A DNA stretch of 64,000 bases from an uncultured Rhodopila sp. (GCF_903915725.1 NZ_CAIWTY010000037.1:1-64000); one strand, 5' to 3'; shown: positions 27,859 through 37,521, counted from the first letter of the stretch. The notes: generated by a model not told the origin, from the letters alone. Translations and numbers: made by a program.

Positions 27859-28404
27859 TCACAGGCCGGCGTCCCGCGCCACGCCGTCGCCGACGGGAAC
27901 GGTGAAGCCATTGCGCAGGCCGTTGACGATCTGCTCCAGCGAAAACAGCGCGACCAGCGCGCCGCACAGCGGGATACCGAGATACAGATAAGACATCGGC
28001 AGCATCGATGGCATGCGGAAGCTGCCCAGTCCGGTCAGGACATTCTGCCAACCGAACCAGACCATGCCGAGTCCGACGAGAAGCACGACGGAACGATTGA
28101 AGACCTCGAAGAAACGGCGAGGGGCGCCGGTCATCTTTTCGGTCAGCGCCGACAGGAACAGGTGATCGTTGCGTCGTGTCGCCACCGCGCTGCCGACAAA
28201 AACGCCATAGGTGAAGAATGTGGATGTCACCTCCTGCAGCGACAGCAGCGGATGCCCGGATTCGCGCGTCACCACGTCCAGCAGGGTGGAGAGCGTGAAC
28301 CCGGTCAGGCAGACCCCGCACAGGACCATCAACACCCGCTCAAGCGGGTCGAGGGCGCGCCATTTCATGTGACGGTCCGCCTCCAGGACCAGCGGCGCGG
28401 CCAT
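27859..28404 (-). CDS. dctQ: TRAP transporter small permease (DctQ)
   Basis: 181 residues, four membrane helices (about 21-41, 55-75, 95-115, 137-157) with the usual DctQ pattern TRESGHPLLSLQEVTSTFFTYG. It forms the scaffold for DctM. The start overlaps the dctP stop by one base (TAATG), and the stop is 2 bases from the dctM start. Confidence 0.87.
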   Translation of the reverse strand: MAAPLVLEADRHMKWRALDPLERVLMVLCGVCLTGFTLSTLLDVVTRESGHPLLSLQEVTSTFFTYGVFVGSAVATRRNDHLFLSALTEKMTGAPRRFFEVFNRSVVLLVGLGMVWFGWQNVLTGLGSFRMPSMLPMSYLYLGIPLCGALVALFSLEQIVNGLRNGFTVPVGDGVARDAGL

Positions 28405-29405
28405 TATTGAATCGTTCGGCAGATTCCCAGTACCTTGACTGCATGCGGACCGAGATCGGCCGCGATCTTTTCCTGCAGCGGTTCGGCTACCTTGATGAAC
28501 CCCGCCTTATCGACGTCGGCAACGAACCTGACGCCCAGCTTCTGCAGCTTGGCCCGCGATTTGGCCTCCAGCGCGACGGCCTGCGCCGGCTCCTTCGTTG
28601 CCACTTCATCAGCCGAGGCCTCGACCCAGGTTTTTTGTTCGGCGGTGAGCGAGTCCCATAATTTCCCGCTGATCCACAGCAGGTTGGCGTTCGCCTCATG
28701 CCCGGTCAGCGACATGATCGGCGCGACTTCGTAATGTTTGTTCGTGTCGTAGACGTTGATGCCGTTCTCGGCCATGTCCACAACACCTGTCTGCAGGCTT
28801 GTGTAGACGCTGCCAAACGGCATATGCACGGTCTGGGCTCCGTACGCCGGGAACATCGCGTCTTCCGTCGGGGTCGCCTGCACGCGGATCTTGAGGTTCT
28901 TCACGTCCTCGACAGTGTGGATTTCCTTCTTCCCATACAGGTCGCGCAACCCCAGCGTCAGCGGCGCCAGGAAATGCGCGTTCTTCACTGTTTCCGAGAA
29001 CATCTCCTGCAACGCCGCAACCAGCTTCGGGTCCGCCAGTGCACGCACAAGGTGATCCTCTGACCGGAACAGGTAGTGGATCGACAGCACACCTGATTCT
29101 GGAGAAACCGTGGCGGCATTGGCGGAGGAACTGAAGATGAAGTCGATATCGCCGGTGCGGATTTTTTGCAGCATCTGCGGCTCCTGGCCGAGCTGCGCGC
29201 CGGGGAACTGGTCGATCTCCATGGTCCCGTGACTGAGTTCCGCCAGCCTGGCGGCGAACATATCGGCGCCGATGCCGTATCCCGTGGTGTGCGGCTGGTC
29301 GTAGCCCAGGCTGTAGTGCGTAGGGTCCGCCGCGCTGGCGGGTGAGGCTGCGCCGCACAAGAGCAGCGCACTGACAAAGGCGGCCCGGACGCGGTCTGCC
29401 TGCAT
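28404..29405 (-). CDS. dctP: TRAP transporter substrate-binding protein (DctP family)
   Basis: About 333 residues: Sec signal peptide ending ASPASAADP, then a DctP fold with YGIGADMFAARLAELSHGTM, QLGQEPQMLQKIRTGDID, LKIRVQATPTEDAMFPAYGA (the conserved carboxylate-binding Arg) and GVVDMAENGINVYDTNKHYE. It captures an organic acid in the periplasm; the ligand is unknown. The ATG at 29405 has a GGAGG site 7 bases upstream; the ATG five codons earlier does not. First gene of dctPQM. Confidence 0.92.
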   Translation of the reverse strand: MQADRVRAAFVSALLLCGAASPASAADPTHYSLGYDQPHTTGYGIGADMFAARLAELSHGTMEIDQFPGAQLGQEPQMLQKIRTGDIDFIFSSSANAATVSPESGVLSIHYLFRSEDHLVRALADPKLVAALQEMFSETVKNAHFLAPLTLGLRDLYGKKEIHTVEDVKNLKIRVQATPTEDAMFPAYGAQTVHMPFGSVYTSLQTGVVDMAENGINVYDTNKHYEVAPIMSLTGHEANANLLWISGKLWDSLTAEQKTWVEASADEVATKEPAQAVALEAKSRAKLQKLGVRFVADVDKAGFIKVAEPLQEKIAADLGPHAVKVLGICRTIQ

Positions 29406-29617
29406 GATGGTCCTCCCCATGGTCCCGCCTGCTTGGTGCGGCGGTTTGATGAGGAAGAGCGTAGCGGCGAGTCAGCGCGTCGTCCACGCGGGTGCGCCTC
29501 AAATATCCATAACCATTTCGGAGATACAATCTGTTGCCGGCGTGTCCCTCAGGGCTCCGGCATACGGAGCGGGCGGCGGCTTCAGGTCGAGGGGCCGGAT
29601 AAACCCGGCGAAGCGGC

Positions 29618-29645
29618 GGACCAGGAGCCGACGGGCCCCTGGTCC
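29618..29645 (-). terminator. Hairpin downstream of the porin gene
   Basis: GGACCAGG...CCTGGTCC arms (8 bp) extend inward by GCC/GGC around a 4-base loop, with one mismatch. The hairpin begins 10 bases after the porin stop. The strong stem suggests a transcription end, but there is no U tract. Confidence 0.5.
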
Positions 29646-29655
29646 GGTCTTGGTA

Positions 29656-31020
29656 TTAGAACGTCACCACGACGTCAGCGCCGAAGGTGAAGCTGTTTCC
29701 AGTGCCCTTGTTGCCAACGGCCTGGTAGTTCTGGTTGTACGGGTTGTTCGTTGTAAATGCGTGATCCCAACGCACTTCCGGCCGGACCAACAGGCCGGTG
29801 ACGACCGGGAGTGTCGGCTTATAGGTCACGCCGAGGGTCAAAGCGCCATAGGTCGAGTTGCCATGCGGGCTGGCGCCGTAGATGCCGTTCGCGCCGTATG
29901 CGTTAGACCGGAGCGGCAGGCCCTGTTCCGACAAAATCGGATCGTTGGTGCCGGAATATGCGGCAACGAAGAAGTTATTGTCGTCGCGGAAGAGCTCAAC
30001 CCGCCCGTTCAGCGTGAGCGTCTCGGTCAGCGAATAAGAACCATACTGGGCGACGCCGAAGGCGTTTACCGGCTGGTTCTGGAAGCCGTAGGCGTCACGC
30101 ACCCAGTTGAACTCGGTCGTGAGCGTAAGGGCGTCGCTATACTTGTAGGTGATGACCGCGTCGTTGTAAGCGCGCCACTGTCCGTTCGCATTGATGCCAA
30201 TCGGTGACAAAGCTCGCGTTGCCTGTTCCGGACCGACGTGAGTGAGGGCCAGAACGGTCAGGTTGCCGTCATACAGGTTCAGCCCGAACCCGCCGATGCC
30301 GCCGACGGCACCGTTATTGTCGCCCAACGGCCCGAACGTCGTGTTGGTGCCGGTGTCGACCCCCGCATACAGGTCGAGCATCGGGGTGACATGGGTCGTC
30401 GTCAGCAGGCCGGTATGCTCATACGGCAGGCCGTACTGGAAGATGTACGAATGGGAGTAGAACGGATTGGTAACCGGATTGATCGTTTCATACCCGAGCG
30501 GGGTCGCATACTGGCCGGCCTTGATGTCCATGCCGCCCGAGGTGGGGAAGGGCACGTGCGCCTGCACGTTCGCTTCAACGAGGTCGAACTGATAGCGATC
30601 GCCCGGGAAGGTGTTGTTGAACTCACCCAGATACTGGGTGAACCGGGCATCCGAACCGTACATGAACTGGACCTTGAAGCCCCACTGGTAATCCGGGTTT
30701 TTCGGATCAAGCGGCTTTTCGGCCGTCAGCAGAAGCTGGTTGAGCTGCACCTGGTTCGAATGATCGGTGAATGCCTGGCCCCAGTTCAGACCGGTGCTCG
30801 GCCGGAACGGGTTGAAGATCACGCCGGCATCCAACTGCGCCGACAGATGTATGCCGTCGATCCAGTAGCCCGGCGGGGGAGCATCGGCGGCCGGGGCCGC
30901 GGTGGTCGCGGCAGGAGCAGGTGCTGCGGGCGCGGGCGTTTGAGCGTAGGCCGTGCCCAATGCCGCCATCGTTGCTGTCGCAGCAAAGCAGGCGCCTTGC
31001 CAGAGCGATTTTGAACTCAT
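29656..31020 (-). CDS. Outer-membrane beta-barrel porin (OmpL/porin-2-like)
   Basis: 454 residues. The signal peptide ends AYAQ, followed by an Ala/Pro linker, then repeated amphipathic strands: WGFKVQFMYGSDARF, FDLVEANVQAHVPF, MDIKAGQYATPLGYE, VITYKYSDALTLTTEFNWVR, LRPEVRWDHAFT-like ends. The final residue is Phe (ADVVVTF), the outer-membrane assembly signal. It probably allows diffusion of small solutes. It lies between the TRAP operon and amtB on the same strand, so a link to solute or ammonium uptake is possible but not shown. Confidence 0.82.
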   Translation of the reverse strand: MSSKSLWQGACFAATATMAALGTAYAQTPAPAAPAPAATTAAPAADAPPPGYWIDGIHLSAQLDAGVIFNPFRPSTGLNWGQAFTDHSNQVQLNQLLLTAEKPLDPKNPDYQWGFKVQFMYGSDARFTQYLGEFNNTFPGDRYQFDLVEANVQAHVPFPTSGGMDIKAGQYATPLGYETINPVTNPFYSHSYIFQYGLPYEHTGLLTTTHVTPMLDLYAGVDTGTNTTFGPLGDNNGAVGGIGGFGLNLYDGNLTVLALTHVGPEQATRALSPIGINANGQWRAYNDAVITYKYSDALTLTTEFNWVRDAYGFQNQPVNAFGVAQYGSYSLTETLTLNGRVELFRDDNNFFVAAYSGTNDPILSEQGLPLRSNAYGANGIYGASPHGNSTYGALTLGVTYKPTLPVVTGLLVRPEVRWDHAFTTNNPYNQNYQAVGNKGTGNSFTFGADVVVTF

Positions 31021-31117
31021 TTGTCTTCATCCTTTTTAGCGGATAAGGCCCGCATTGCCCTGTGCGCCACTTTATGGCTTTTCGGTTACAAGGGGGTGCT
31101 TTTCTTGCAACACAGGC

Positions 31118-31150
31118 AAAAAAAGGGCGCCCCACCTGCGCGGGGCGCCC
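31118..31150 (-). terminator. Intrinsic terminator after amtB
   Basis: On the minus strand: GGGCGCCCC, loop GCGCAGGT, GGGGCGCCC, then seven T. It begins about 15 bases after the amtB stop. Textbook Rho-independent form. Confidence 0.9.
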
Positions 31151-31164
31151 GATCCTTTGCGGCC

Positions 31165-32568
31165 TTAGAACACTTGCTCGCCGTGAAGAACGATATCCAG
31201 TCCTTCGCGCTCTTCTTCCGCGTCAACCCGCAGTCCAACCAGCGCCTTGGTGATCATCAGCAGGATGAATGTCATCACACCGCTATAGACGAGTGTCGAA
31301 CCGACACCGATCGCCTGGATCTTGAGCTGGTCAAAACTCCCCGGGCTGCCGTCCGGGCTGGCATCGGTTGCCGACAGCGGCCCGTAGGCGAACACGCCGG
31401 TCAGCAACGCACCGACGATACCGCCGATACAGTGCACACCGAACACGTCCAGACTGTCGTCATACCCAAGCAGGTGCTTCAGGGTGGTCGCAGACCAGAA
31501 GCAGATGACGCCTGCGGCAACACCGATTGCGATCGATCCGACAGGAAGCACGAAGCCCGAGGCAGGGGTAATCGCAACAAGACCGGCAACCGCTCCGGAA
31601 ATCGCGCCGAGCACCGAGGGTTTGCCCTTGGTGATCCACTCCGCGAACATCCAGCCCAGAGCCGCCGCGGCGGTGGCGATCTGCGTGACCGTCATGGCCA
31701 TGCCCGCACGGCCGTTGGCGGCAGTCGCGGAACCCGCGTTGAACCCGAACCAGCCAACCCACAGCAGCGATGCACCGATCACTGCGTAAGCCAGGTTGTA
31801 CGGCGCCATGTTGTCGCTGCCGTAGCCGACGCGCTTGCCAAGCACCAGACAGGCGACCAGGCCGGCGATGCCGGCGTTGATGTGCACGACGGTGCCGCCC
31901 GCGAAGTCGAGGACGCCCAACTGGTTGGCCCAGCCCGACGGCGCCCAGACCCAGTGGGCGATCGGCGAATAGACCAGCAACGACCACAGCGTCACGAAGA
32001 TGACAACGGCGGAGAACTTCATTCGATCGGCAACCGCACCGAAAATCAGCGCCGGCGTGATGATCGCGAAGGTCATCTGGAACATCATGTAGACAGTCTC
32101 GGGGAGCGTCGTGGACATGTCCGCGACGTCCTTGATGCCCGAAGCCAGAACGAAGGCCTGGGTATCGTTACCCTTGACGATGAAGCCGGCGATGCCGTTC
32201 AGCAGAATGCGCGAGAAATCGCCGAAGTAGGCGTTGCCGGTGGTGAACGCGATGCTGTACCCGGCGACCGTCCAGACGATTGTCACGATTGCGGTGATGG
32301 CAAACGACTGCATCAGCGTCGCCAGCACGTTCTTCTTGCGGACCATGCCGGCATAGAACAGCGCCAGGCCCGGAACGGTCATCAACAACACGAGCGCGGT
32401 GCTGCTCAGCATCCATGCGGTATCGCCGGAATCGATTTTAGGAGGCGCGGCCGCTGCCGCAGCCGCCGCGGCGGGAGCCGCGGCGTCGTCGGCGAAGGCG
32501 GGCAGGGCGAGCAACAGAGCGGGCAGCAAGAGCGCGCTCAGTCCCCACACATTGAGGGGCTTCTTCAT
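31165..32568 (-). CDS. amtB: Ammonium transporter AmtB
   Basis: 467 residues: cleavable signal and Ala-rich linker, then 11 predicted membrane helices. Motifs are DTAWMLSSTALVLLMTVPGL, GLALFYAGMVRKKN, the twin-His pore residues in VVHINAGIAGL and DVFGVHCIGGIVG, and DDSLDVFGVH. It imports ammonium/ammonia and is blocked by unmodified GlnK. It is downstream of glnK (26-bp gap), the conserved glnK-amtB operon order, and is followed by a strong terminator. Confidence 0.96.
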   Translation of the reverse strand: MKKPLNVWGLSALLLPALLLALPAFADDAAAPAAAAAAAAAPPKIDSGDTAWMLSSTALVLLMTVPGLALFYAGMVRKKNVLATLMQSFAITAIVTIVWTVAGYSIAFTTGNAYFGDFSRILLNGIAGFIVKGNDTQAFVLASGIKDVADMSTTLPETVYMMFQMTFAIITPALIFGAVADRMKFSAVVIFVTLWSLLVYSPIAHWVWAPSGWANQLGVLDFAGGTVVHINAGIAGLVACLVLGKRVGYGSDNMAPYNLAYAVIGASLLWVGWFGFNAGSATAANGRAGMAMTVTQIATAAAALGWMFAEWITKGKPSVLGAISGAVAGLVAITPASGFVLPVGSIAIGVAAGVICFWSATTLKHLLGYDDSLDVFGVHCIGGIVGALLTGVFAYGPLSATDASPDGSPGSFDQLKIQAIGVGSTLVYSGVMTFILLMITKALVGLRVDAEEEREGLDIVLHGEQVF

Positions 32569-32593
32569 AGTCCAGTTTCCCTATGCTTCTTGT

Positions 32594-33019
<426 letters not shown>

Positions 33020-33048
33020 TCAGCAACGGCAGACGCACCGGTCACACT

Positions 33049-33065
33049 ATCAACAATCGTGCCAA
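33049..33065 (-). promoter_or_regulatory. Possible sigma-54 promoter of glnK-amtB
   Basis: The minus strand reads TTGGCACGATTGTTGAT, with a perfect -24 TTGGCAC and correct spacing, but the -12 element is TTGAT rather than TTGCT. It lies about 120 bp upstream of glnK. Nitrogen-regulated sigma-54 promoters are typical for this operon; the -12 mismatch lowers confidence. Confidence 0.45.
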
Positions 33066-33355
33066 CTGGTTGATCCGAGCGCTGGAAGCGGATTCCGAGT
33101 GCGACTCGCGGTTTAGCGAGGCGATCATGCACATTTAATCGGCAGTTGCCCTCGCAGGCACCGGGATTCGTTGAGGGAGAAACCAATAGATATTCTACCG
33201 GAAAGCTCTCGGTGCCGCCGCGCCAAGACGAGCGCCATGGTAGCGCGTCTTGGCAATAGGCAGTTGGCTGAGTCAGATCGGGCGGCAAGCCTTTCTTTCC
33301 GAACGGTTCCGGGCTGACCTGCAACTACCGGATGGTGTTGGTCAAGCCCAATTCA

Positions 33356-33383
33356 ACGCCAAGACGCAAAGACGCAAAGACGG
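33356..33383. repeat. Short tandem words, CGCAAAGA type
   Basis: Consecutive near-copies of an 8-base unit (AAGACGCA/AAGACGCA/AAGACGG) next to the GxxExxY remnant. A similar word set (CGCAGAG) recurs near 37.5 and 37.8 kb. Confidence 0.6.
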
Positions 33384-33384
33384 T

Positions 33385-33715
33385 CGAACACTCTCCTGAG
33401 CATGATCGGTTGTCGCATCGATCGTTGATGTCGCCTTCGCTGTCGATACGAGACTCGGGCCGGGACTGCTGGAGTCCGTATGCGAGCAAGGCCTGGTCGA
33501 TGAACGCGAGGCCCGTGAAATCCCATTCCAACGGCAGGTCGCGCTTCCGGGTCGTTGTCAAGATAAGAGAATCGATGCCGGCTACCGCATGGACCGCGGT
33601 GTCGATGGTCTGCTCGCCGCGGAAATCAAGGCAATCAAAAACGCTGCCGGTTCACGAAGCTCAGCTTACCACCGACCTGAAGAAACTGTCAGGACACGAC
33701 TTTGGCTATTCACAG
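33385..33715 (+). pseudogene. Decayed GxxExxY-family gene
   Basis: Fragments of a GxxExxY protein are spread over the plus-strand frames. First comes EHDRLSHRS. Then, in another frame, LGPGLLESVCEQGLVDEREA, the block REIPFQRQVALP, RIDAGYRMD and LLAAEIKAIK. Finally, after a further shift, LPVHEAQLTTDLKKLSGHDF. At least two frameshifts separate the parts, and the motif Tyr of GxxExxY is Cys (GLLESVC). The family has a PDDEXK-like nuclease fold of unknown role. The remnant occupies the 950-bp gap between glnK and glnA and is dead. Confidence 0.75.
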
Positions 33716-33827
33716 GACAGCCATTTCAGCGCCGCCATGGGGCCGGGTCGGTATCAAAGTCCGCACACCGGCGCGGTCAATGCGAGTCACTTCCAACCGT
33801 CGCCCACCGGAAGGCCGCCCCGGCAAG

Positions 33828-33858
33828 AAAAAACCCCGCCGTGCGACACGGCGGGGTT
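33828..33858 (-). terminator. Intrinsic terminator after glnA
   Basis: The minus strand reads CCCCGCCGTG, short loop, CACGGCGGGG, then six T, starting about 25 bases after the glnA stop. Strong Rho-independent terminator. Confidence 0.93.
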
Positions 33859-33881
33859 CGTTTCTTGGTCTTTCGGTCCGA

Positions 33882-35321
33882 TTAGACCGAGTAGTACATC
33901 TCGAACTCGACCGGGTGCGGCGTATGCTCGAAACGATACACCTCAGCCCATTTCAGTTCGATATAGCTCTCGATCTGATCGGTGCTGAACACCCCGCCTT
34001 CCAGCAGGAACTCGTGGTCCGCGGCCAGCGCGCCCAGCGCTTCGCGCAGGCTGCCGCACACCGTCGGGATGCCGGCCAGTTCTTCGGGAGGCAGGTCATA
34101 CAGATCCTTGTCCATCGGGTCGCCCGGATGGATCTTGTTCTTGATCCCGTCCAGCGCCGCCATGGCGATGGCGGAGTAAGACAGGTACGGGTTGCAGCTC
34201 GGGTCCGGGAAGCGCACTTCGACCCGCTTGGCCTTCGGGTTGGTCGTGTACGGGATGCGACAGGAGGCCGAGCGATTGCGGGCGGAGTAGGCCAGCAGCA
34301 CCGGCGCCTCGAACCCGGGGATCAGGCGCTTGTAGCTGTTGGTCGAGGGATTGGAGAATGCGTTGATCGCCTTGGCGTGCTTGATGATGCCGCCGATGGC
34401 ATACAGGCAGGTCTCCGACAGGTCAGCGTAGCCATTGCCGGCGAACAGCGGCTTGCCGGCTTTCCAGATCGAGATATGCGTATGCATGCCCGAGCCGTTG
34501 TCGCCATAGATCGGCTTCGGCATGAACGTCGCCGTCTTGCCATAGCTGTGGGCGACGTTGTGGACGCAGTACTTGTAGATCTGCATCTGGTCGGCCATCG
34601 TCGTCAACGAGCCGAACTTGGTTCCGAGCTCATGCTGCGACTGCGCCACTTCGTGGTGGTGCTTCTCGATCGGCAGGCCCATCTCGCCCATGGTGGACAG
34701 CATCTCGGCGCGCAGGTCGCTATCGCCATCGACCGGCGGAACCGGGAAGTAGCCACCCTTGACCGACGGGCGGTGGCCCATGTTGCCTTCCGGATAGTCC
34801 TTCAGGTTCGATCCCGGACCTTCGACGCTATCGATCTGGAAGCTGCCGAAATTGCCGCCGGTGCCGAACTTGACGCTGTCGAAGATGAAGAATTCAGCCT
34901 CGGCGCCGATGGAGACGGTGTCGCCGATGCCGCTGGACTTGACATAAGCTTCGCAGAGCTTGGCGGTCGCGCGCGGATCGCGGGCATAGAACTGGCCGGT
35001 CGACGGCTCGACGATGTCGCAGAACACGATCAGGCTCGGCTTGGCCGCAAACGGGTCCATCACCGCGGTGGACGGGTCCGGCATCAGGATCATGTCGCTT
35101 TCGTTGATGGCTTTCCATCCGGCGATCGACGATCCGTCGAACATGATGCCGTCCTGGAAGGCCTCTTCGCCCATGGTCGAGACGTGCTGGGCAGTGTGCT
35201 GCCACTTGCCGCGGGGATCGGTGAACCGGAGATCCACGTATTCCACGGAATTATCGCTGATCAGCTTGAGCACCTTGCTCACATCGCCGCTCGAAGCGTC
35301 ACTTGCCGGCTTCTTCGCCAT
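33882..35321 (-). CDS. glnA: Glutamine synthetase type I
   Basis: 479 residues; ATP-dependent amidation of glutamate, the main ammonium assimilation step. Signatures are [35 protein letters not shown] (metal Glu), [18 protein letters not shown] (His of the n1 site), NRSASCRIP (the Arg-bearing loop) and the adenylylation segment [10 protein letters not shown] with its Tyr. The N-terminal Ala/Lys stretch [13 protein letters not shown] is slightly longer than usual. It is downstream of glnB with a 228-bp spacer containing a TG repeat. A strong terminator follows. Confidence 0.97.
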   Translation of the reverse strand: MAKKPASDASSGDVSKVLKLISDNSVEYVDLRFTDPRGKWQHTAQHVSTMGEEAFQDGIMFDGSSIAGWKAINESDMILMPDPSTAVMDPFAAKPSLIVFCDIVEPSTGQFYARDPRATAKLCEAYVKSSGIGDTVSIGAEAEFFIFDSVKFGTGGNFGSFQIDSVEGPGSNLKDYPEGNMGHRPSVKGGYFPVPPVDGDSDLRAEMLSTMGEMGLPIEKHHHEVAQSQHELGTKFGSLTTMADQMQIYKYCVHNVAHSYGKTATFMPKPIYGDNGSGMHTHISIWKAGKPLFAGNGYADLSETCLYAIGGIIKHAKAINAFSNPSTNSYKRLIPGFEAPVLLAYSARNRSASCRIPYTTNPKAKRVEVRFPDPSCNPYLSYSAIAMAALDGIKNKIHPGDPMDKDLYDLPPEELAGIPTVCGSLREALGALAADHEFLLEGGVFSTDQIESYIELKWAEVYRFEHTPHPVEFEMYYSV

Positions 35322-35474
35322 CCTGATTTCCCCGTTGCCAATCTGGTCGCCGCAAAACCCTGCCCGTCACCTGGACGTGGCGGGACGCGGCCAATCAAAG
35401 CCCCGCACCACGCGGAACTCCATGAGCCGGCCTTCTATTGTTGTTTCCGCCGAAGGCCGGAAGCGGATGCGGAA

Positions 35475-35490
35475 TGTGTGTGTGTGTGTG
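35475..35490. repeat. Dinucleotide microsatellite (TG)8 between glnB and glnA
   Basis: Eight TG units on the plus strand, (CA)8 in the glnB-glnA transcript, about 60 bases after glnB and 155 bases before glnA. Dinucleotide runs of this length are rare in high-GC genomes and can change length by slippage. Confidence 0.9.
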
Positions 35491-35549
35491 TAACCTTGCC
35501 TGCGGAGTCAAGCTGTTCGCCGTGCAGAACGGCGAACAGCAGGCAGGCG

Positions 35550-35927
<378 letters not shown>

Positions 35928-35980
35928 TCACGCTGCCCGTAACGCTACTGAGGTTTCAGCGGCATGAACAGCACCCTAGG

Positions 35981-35999
35981 TTTGCATGCGGCGTGCCAA
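35981..35999 (-). promoter_or_regulatory. Sigma-54 promoter of glnBA
   Basis: The minus strand reads TTGGCACGCCGCATGCAAA. The -24 TTGGCACG is perfect and the -12 TGC has the right spacing, with one mismatch from TTGC. Predicted start near 35970, about 80 bases before glnB. Nitrogen-controlled sigma-54 promoters upstream of glnB are well known. Confidence 0.7.
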
Positions 36000-36085
36000 G
36001 CAGCAACGACGAAGGTGGCATTGGATGGCGCTTGGCCCCGGAATCGACGGGACGGAGGGATTGCAGGCAAACACCGCAAAAGTGA

Positions 36086-36169
36086 CGCCGGTGGAGCAAC
36101 CGGCGCTTGTCAAAGGACAAACTGCCTGCTTCTTGCGCAGGGGCAACAGATGCAAACCGCCCGTTTTTT
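36086..36169 (+). promoter_or_regulatory. Candidate structured 5' leader/attenuator upstream of the aminotransferase gene
   Basis: Three consecutive hairpins can be drawn. The first is CGCCGGT-GGAGCA-ACCGGCG (36086-36105, perfect 7-bp stem). The second is TTGTC-AAAG-GACAA (36107-36120) and the third is CCTGC-TTCTTGC-GCAGG (36125-36141). The third overlaps GGGC (36141-36144), which could instead pair with GCCC (36159-36162) just before G and six T (36164-36169), a terminator-like choice. It lies 118-200 bases upstream of the ATG at 36287. No known riboswitch class fits; the region also stays open in the gene's frame, so it could be untranslated by accident. Confidence 0.35.
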
Positions 36170-36286
36170 ATGCAGCCATTGGGGCAAATCTATACGCGCG
36201 ATCCGTGCTTCGTGCCCTTTCCAACTCGATCCCCGGGCGATATTCCCGCCACTTACCCTTTCCAGCCAGGATGGAGCGCGAAACTG

Positions 36287-37450
36287 ATGCGTGGCGCCAA
36301 CAGCTATCTCGGGTCTATCGGCACCACCATCTTCACGGTGATGTCCGCCCTCGCCACGGAACACCGCGCGGTCAACCTCGGCCAGGGGTTCCCGGACACC
36401 GAAGGTCCGCGCGACGTGGTGCAGGCGGCGGCCGATGCGCTACTGGACGGGCGCAACCAGTACCCGCCGATGCCGGGCGTGCCGGAACTGCGGCAGGCTG
36501 TCGCGGCGGCGAACAAGCGCTTCTACGGCCTCGATATCGACTGGGCTGCGCAGGTCACCGTCACCTCGGGTGCCACCGAGGCGATCACCGCCTGCCTGAT
36601 GGCCGTGCTCGACCCGGGCGACGAGGTGGTGCTGATCGAGCCGTTGTACGATACCTATGTGCCGGTGGTGCGCATGCTCGGCGCGATCCCACGCATCGTC
36701 CGCCTTTCGCCGCCGCACTGGGACCTGCCGCGCGAGCACCTGGCGGGCGCGTTTGGGCCGAAGACCAAGGCGATCCTGTTCAACTCGCCGATGAACCCCT
36801 GCGGCAAGGTGTTCAGCGCGGAGGAGCTCGGGTTCATCGCGTCACTGGTCGAGCGGCACGATAGCTATGCGATCTGCGACGAGGTGTATGAGCACCTGAC
36901 CTTCGACGGCGCTCGGCACATCCCGCTGATGACCCTGCCGGGGATGGGTGAGCGGACGATGCGCATCGGCAGCGCTGGCAAGACGTTTTCACTGACCGGC
37001 TGGAAAGTCGGCTACATTACGGCAAGTGCCGCGCTGACGCCGCTGGTGCAGAAGGCGCACCAGAACCTGACCTTCACCACGCCGCCGAACCTGCAGCGGG
37101 CGGTCGCCGTCGGCCTGGCCAAGGACGATGCGTATTTTGCCTCGCTTTCGGGCAGCCTACAGGCGCGGCGGGACCAGTTGGCCGAGGGATTGGCCTCGGT
37201 CGGGCTGACGGTGTTGCCGACGCGGGGGACGTATTTCATCACCACCGACTTCGCACCGCTCGGCTACAATGGCGACGACGTGTCGTTCTGCCGGCACATT
37301 ACCGAGAAGGCAGGGGTGACGGCGATCCCGGTGTCGGCCTTCTATGATGAGCCGGGGGCGCCGGATCACTACGCACGGTTTGCATTCTGCAAGAAGCCCG
37401 AGGTGCTGGAGGAGGCGATCGGGCGGCTACGCGGGCATTTCGGGGGGTGA
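36287..37450 (+). CDS. PLP-dependent class I/II aminotransferase
   Basis: 387 residues of the fold-type I aminotransferase family. Motifs are NLGQGFPDTEGP, VTSGATEAITACLMAVLDPGDEVVLIEP, FNSPMNPCGKVFS, CDEVYEHLTFDG and the PLP lysine in GSAGKTFSLTGWKVGY, with Arg in YARFAFCKK. This subgroup includes kynurenine/methionine aminotransferases (KAT/YbdL) and N-succinyl-diaminopimelate aminotransferase-like enzymes, so the substrate is left open. The ATG at 36287 gives MRGANSYLGSIGTTIF, the usual family start; an upstream in-frame TTG at 36107 would add 60 odd residues. Confidence 0.85.
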   Translation: MRGANSYLGSIGTTIFTVMSALATEHRAVNLGQGFPDTEGPRDVVQAAADALLDGRNQYPPMPGVPELRQAVAAANKRFYGLDIDWAAQVTVTSGATEAITACLMAVLDPGDEVVLIEPLYDTYVPVVRMLGAIPRIVRLSPPHWDLPREHLAGAFGPKTKAILFNSPMNPCGKVFSAEELGFIASLVERHDSYAICDEVYEHLTFDGARHIPLMTLPGMGERTMRIGSAGKTFSLTGWKVGYITASAALTPLVQKAHQNLTFTTPPNLQRAVAVGLAKDDAYFASLSGSLQARRDQLAEGLASVGLTVLPTRGTYFITTDFAPLGYNGDDVSFCRHITEKAGVTAIPVSAFYDEPGAPDHYARFAFCKKPEVLEEAIGRLRGHFGG

Positions 37451-37521
37451 GGGCTTTTGGCGGACGATGCCAACCGGCATCGCAGGCGTGCGAACATAGT
37501 CCGCGATTCGACGCAGAGTCC

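Noticed and set aside
26432-27991. 519-codon plus-strand frame over the TRAP permease
   Set aside because: Composition dominated by His, Arg, Gln and Asp; antisense to clear membrane-protein genes.
35014-35493. Plus-strand frame ending in Cys-Val repeats
   Set aside because: It is antisense to glnA and its CVCVCV end simply translates the TG microsatellite.
36030-36175. tmRNA (ssrA) or glycine/cobalamin riboswitch
   Set aside because: AATCGACGGG and GGTG...AACTG resemble fragments of those RNAs, but the tag reading frame, acceptor/T-arm, CUCUCAGGCAAA and B12-box are all missing. Kept only as an unclassified leader.
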